Shown: in pieces, positions 61,284 through 64,000 of the stretch
Layout: every line of letters begins with the position of its first letter
Numbering within the stretch: the stretch's first letter is position 1
From: Pantoea deleyi
GTDB lineage: Bacteria; Pseudomonadota; Gammaproteobacteria; Enterobacterales; Enterobacteriaceae
Direction: 5' to 3'
NCBI RefSeq assembly: GCF_022647325.1
Contig: NZ_CP071405.1
Span: 1,426,001-1,490,000, forward strand
DNA: 64,000 nt
Notes under the pieces: generated by a model
Databases searched by the model: none
Told to the model about the DNA's origin: nothing
Seen by the model: the letters and a program-made list of their open reading frames with translations, nothing else
Translations under genes and position numbers: made by a program

Positions 61284-62631
61284 TACCTCCGCCGCACCAC
61301 AGCGTGCGCAACTCAAAAAAACCCTTACGTTACTTCCGGTCGTCATGATGGGCTTAGCCTACATGCAGCCTATGACCCTGTTCGATACCTTTGGTATCGT
61401 GTCCGGGCTGACCGATGGTCACGTCGCCACCGCCTATGCTTTCGCGCTGATTGCGATTCTGTTCACTGCTGTGAGTTACGGTAAGCTGGTACGCCGCTTC
61501 CCCTCTGCGGGCTCCGCTTATACCTATGCCCAGAAGGCGATCAGTCCGCACGTCGGCTTTATGGTTGGCTGGTCATCCCTGCTGGACTACCTGTTCATGC
61601 CGATGATCAACATCCTGCTGGCGAAAAACTATTTCGAATCGCTGGTGCCGGGTATTCCGTCGTGGATTTTTGTGGTGCTGCTGGTGGGCTTCATGACGCT
61701 CTCTAACCTCAGGGGCATCAAAACCGTCGCCAACTTTAACAGTGTGATTGTGGTGCTGCAGGTCGTCGTCATGGTCGGGATCACCGGCATGGTGATCTAC
61801 GGTGTGGCAAGCGGCGTAGGTTCCGGCACGCTGGTGAGCAGCCGTCCGTTCTGGTCTGAGAATGCCCATGTGGTGCCGATGATTACCGGTGCGACAATAC
61901 TCTGCTTCTCGTTCCTCGGCTTTGATGGCATCAGCTCGCTGTCGGAAGAGACGAAAGATGCAGAACGCACCATTCCACGCGCCATTTTCCTGACGGCGCT
62001 GATTGGCGGTGTGATCTTTATCGCGGCATCCTATTTCCTGCAGCTCTATTTCCCGGACATCACCCGCTTCCAGCATCCGGACTCCTCACAGCCTGAAATC
62101 ATGCTGTTTGTGGCCGGTAAAGCGCTGCAGGTCGGTATCCTGATCTTCTCGGTGGTCACGGTACTGGCATCCGGTATGGCGGCGCACGCGGGCGTATCGC
62201 GTCTGATGTATGTGATGGGCCGCGATGGTGTATTCCCGGAGCGTTTCTTCGGTTATGTTCATCCGAAATGGCGGACCCCGTCGCTCAATGTCCTGCTGGT
62301 CGGCGCGATTGCCCTGATGGCGATCAATTTCGACCTGGTAACCGCCACGGCGCTGATTAACTTTGGTGCACTGGTCGCGTTTACCTTTGTTAACCTGTCC
62401 GTCATTGCGCAGTTCTGGATCCGTGAGAAGCGTAACCGCACGCTGAAAGATCACGTTCAGTATCTGCTGCTGCCTCTGCTGGGCGCGCTGACGGTGGGTG
62501 CACTGTGGGTGAATCTGGAAGAGAGCTCCATGGAACTGGGCCTGATCTGGGCCGCCATCGGCGTGATCTATCTGGCCTTCGTCACCCGCAGCTTCCGTAA
62601 TCCGGTGCCGCAGTTCAGCGAAGAAGTCTGA
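61273..62631 (+). CDS. puuP: Putrescine importer PuuP
   Basis: 452 residues, APC superfamily permease with about twelve membrane helices. It follows E. coli PuuP through [54 protein letters not shown] and [21 protein letters not shown]. It takes up putrescine with protons when cells use it as a nitrogen or carbon source. GGGG lies before the ATG. Downstream is convergent with the DeoR-family gene. Confidence 0.93.
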   Translation: MSLNTSAAPQRAQLKKTLTLLPVVMMGLAYMQPMTLFDTFGIVSGLTDGHVATAYAFALIAILFTAVSYGKLVRRFPSAGSAYTYAQKAISPHVGFMVGWSSLLDYLFMPMINILLAKNYFESLVPGIPSWIFVVLLVGFMTLSNLRGIKTVANFNSVIVVLQVVVMVGITGMVIYGVASGVGSGTLVSSRPFWSENAHVVPMITGATILCFSFLGFDGISSLSEETKDAERTIPRAIFLTALIGGVIFIAASYFLQLYFPDITRFQHPDSSQPEIMLFVAGKALQVGILIFSVVTVLASGMAAHAGVSRLMYVMGRDGVFPERFFGYVHPKWRTPSLNVLLVGAIALMAINFDLVTATALINFGALVAFTFVNLSVIAQFWIREKRNRTLKDHVQYLLLPLLGALTVGALWVNLEESSMELGLIWAAIGVIYLAFVTRSFRNPVPQFSEEV

Positions 62632-62725
62632 TTGCGTTAACGTTGCCGCCTTCCTGATGCCGGGAGGGCGGCGACAGTCTCACCGCCGCACCGGCTTTCT
62701 GCCGCGTGCCACGCCGGCAGCAAAT

Positions 62726-63487
62726 CTAACCCGCCAGCACCAGCTCCCAGCTTCCCGCACTCAACTGCGCCAGCGCCGCCTCGCCCAGTTTTTTATCGGT
62801 CACCACCTGATCAAACGTCTCCATCGGCAGCGCCAGAAACGTCGCAATCCTGTTGTACTTCGAACTGTCACTCAGCAGCACCCGCTTACTGCTGACGTCG
62901 CTGACGGCCTGCTTGACCATCACTTTATCTTCATCCGGCGTAAACAGGCCGCGCGGCCCCCAGCAGGAGGCGGAGATAAACGCAATATCGATGGCCAGAT
63001 GCCGCAGGCTGCGCGCCGCCGACTCCCCGACGCAGGAGCGGTTCTCGCGACATACGGTTCCGCCCGTATGGATCACCCGGCACTGACTCGCCTCCATCAG
63101 CAGATTCGCCACCATAAAATCGTTGGTCACCACCAGCAGATCGTCGCGATCCACCAGCTCCCTCGCCAGAGCCAGGGTGGTGGTGCCCGCATCCAGATAG
63201 ATGCAGCTGTTACGGGGAATATGCCGTGCGGCGGTGCGGCCGATCGCACGTTTCTCATCGTTGAACAGGGCGCTCTTTGTCAGGTGAGAGGGTTCAGCCG
63301 CCAGGCGATCGGCAGAGCGCACGCCGCCGGACACCGACAGCACGGCACCCTGTTCCTCCAGCTTCTGCACGTCGCGGCGGATGGTCATATGTGACACGCC
63401 CAGCCGCTCCGTAAGTTCGGCAATACTGACCACGCCGCGATCGGCCACCAGCGCAAGAATCTGTTGATGACGTTCAACCGGAATCAT
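62726..63487 (-). CDS. DeoR-family regulator (YgbI-like)
   Basis: 253 residues. N-terminal helix-turn-helix RHQQILALVADRGVVSIAELTE ... VSHMTIRRDVQ, then the sugar-phosphate sensing DeoR domain with YLDAGTTTLALA and VTNDFMVANLL. It is divergent from an ltnD-type gene, which is the E. coli ygbI-ygbJ arrangement, so it most likely controls four-carbon acid (threonate-type) catabolism. The ligand is not known from sequence. Confidence 0.87.
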   Translation of the reverse strand: MIPVERHQQILALVADRGVVSIAELTERLGVSHMTIRRDVQKLEEQGAVLSVSGGVRSADRLAAEPSHLTKSALFNDEKRAIGRTAARHIPRNSCIYLDAGTTTLALARELVDRDDLLVVTNDFMVANLLMEASQCRVIHTGGTVCRENRSCVGESAARSLRHLAIDIAFISASCWGPRGLFTPDEDKVMVKQAVSDVSSKRVLLSDSSKYNRIATFLALPMETFDQVVTDKKLGEAALAQLSAGSWELVLAG

Positions 63488-63753
63488 ATCTGCTCCCTGA
63501 CAATTACCATTTTTTCACATTGTAAGGGATCTGCGGCCCAACCAGAACAGAAAATAACAGCCAGCGTCAGGCTCCACGTTACGGAAAGGCCAGCCAGGCA
63601 GGCAGGGTGCGGCGGAAATGGCGATGTTAAAAATTGTTCCGCTTCACATCGATGATGATTTTTTGTGAGGCGAGACACGTTTTTACCGGCAGGAAGCTGG
63701 CAGGATTAACACTAACAAACAAATAATCACTTAATTTAACAGTGGGGGCTGAG

Positions 63754-64000
63754 ATGCCAGCTGAAAATATCTGTGTTATCGGGTTGGGCTCTATGGGTAT
63801 GGGGGCTGCGCAATCCTGTCTGCGCGCCGGGCTGAACACCTGGGGCGTGGATCTCAATCCCGCCGCGCTGGAGACCCTGCGCCAGGCTGGAGCGCGCGAT
63901 GCGCAATCCTCGGCGTCCGCGTTTGCTGACCAGCTCGACGCCGTTTTGCTGCTGGTGGTCAACGCGCAGCAGGTCAACGCGATCCTGTTCGGCGAGGATG
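63754..64000 (+). CDS. ltnD: L-threonate dehydrogenase LtnD (YgbJ), 5' end only
   Basis: 82 codons to the window end, no stop. MPAENICVIGLGSMGMGAAQ carries the NAD-binding GLGSMG of the 3-hydroxyisobutyrate dehydrogenase family, followed by GLNTWGVDLNP and LDAVLLLVVNA, very close to E. coli YgbJ. It oxidises L-threonate to 2-oxo-tetronate; kinase and aldolase genes would be expected beyond the window. GGGGG lies before the ATG. The 266 bp gap to the DeoR gene should hold its operators; no clear palindrome was picked out. Confidence 0.9.
   Translation, partial: MPAENICVIGLGSMGMGAAQSCLRAGLNTWGVDLNPAALETLRQAGARDAQSSASAFADQLDAVLLLVVNAQQVNAILFGED

Overview
The window is enterobacterial chromosome, most likely from Pantoea or a close Erwiniaceae relative. 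Two things point there. The core order dgcE(yegE) / udk-dcd-asmA / yegH / capsule cluster / galF / O-antigen-type genes / gnd / his operon / yeeZ is that of Enterobacterales. The capsule cluster also has the gene set and order of the Erwinia amylovora amylovoran (ams) and Pantoea stewartii stewartan (wce/cps) clusters. No IS element, tRNA, rRNA, CRISPR array or prophage gene was recognised.

Layout. 1-8361: core genes, namely a dgcE fragment cut by the window edge, a PAP2 phosphatase, udk, dcd, asmA and yegH. 8362-27542: the exopolysaccharide cluster. It opens with a 797 bp leader carrying a candidate RcsAB box and an RfaH ops (JUMPstart) element. Then come the priming galactosyl-phosphate transferase, wza-wzb-wzc, polymerase, glycosyltransferases, a beta-helix processing protein, pyruvyl transferase, Wzx flippase, galF and galE. 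27543-41188: a second polysaccharide locus with its own ops element. It holds the dTDP-rhamnose genes rfbBDAC followed by AT-rich accessory genes: a GT2, an RgpF-like protein, ABC exporter Wzm/Wzt, then gnd, then a 1385-residue multidomain methyltransferase/glycosyltransferase. This is best read as an ABC-transporter-dependent, rhamnose-containing O-antigen locus.

41256-51696 (minus strand): a metal-dependent deacylase, a polar amino-acid binding protein, a YeaK-like deacylase, and the complete his operon in the order hisG-D-C-B-H-A-F-I behind a histidine leader peptide, attenuator and recognisable promoter. 51876-56556: yeeZ, then an AT-rich three-gene cassette with GtrB and GtrA and a large multipass protein in the GtrC position, which would decorate a surface glycan in the periplasm. 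56635-62631: gamma-glutamylputrescine genes puuB, puuR and puuD divergent from puuA and puuP; puuC and puuE are not here. 62726-64000: a YgbI-like DeoR regulator divergent from the start of ltnD (L-threonate dehydrogenase), cut by the window end.

Working together: galF/galE and the ams genes make and export an acidic, pyruvylated, galactose-type slime by the Wzx/Wzy/Wza route. rfbBDAC supply dTDP-L-rhamnose to a separately exported glycan (Wzm/Wzt). The two ops elements suggest that RfaH co-controls both. The gtr cassette could modify either product. The most unusual object is the giant protein at 37031-41188, which fuses a methyltransferase, a coiled coil, three short repeats and three glycosyltransferase-type regions in one chain.
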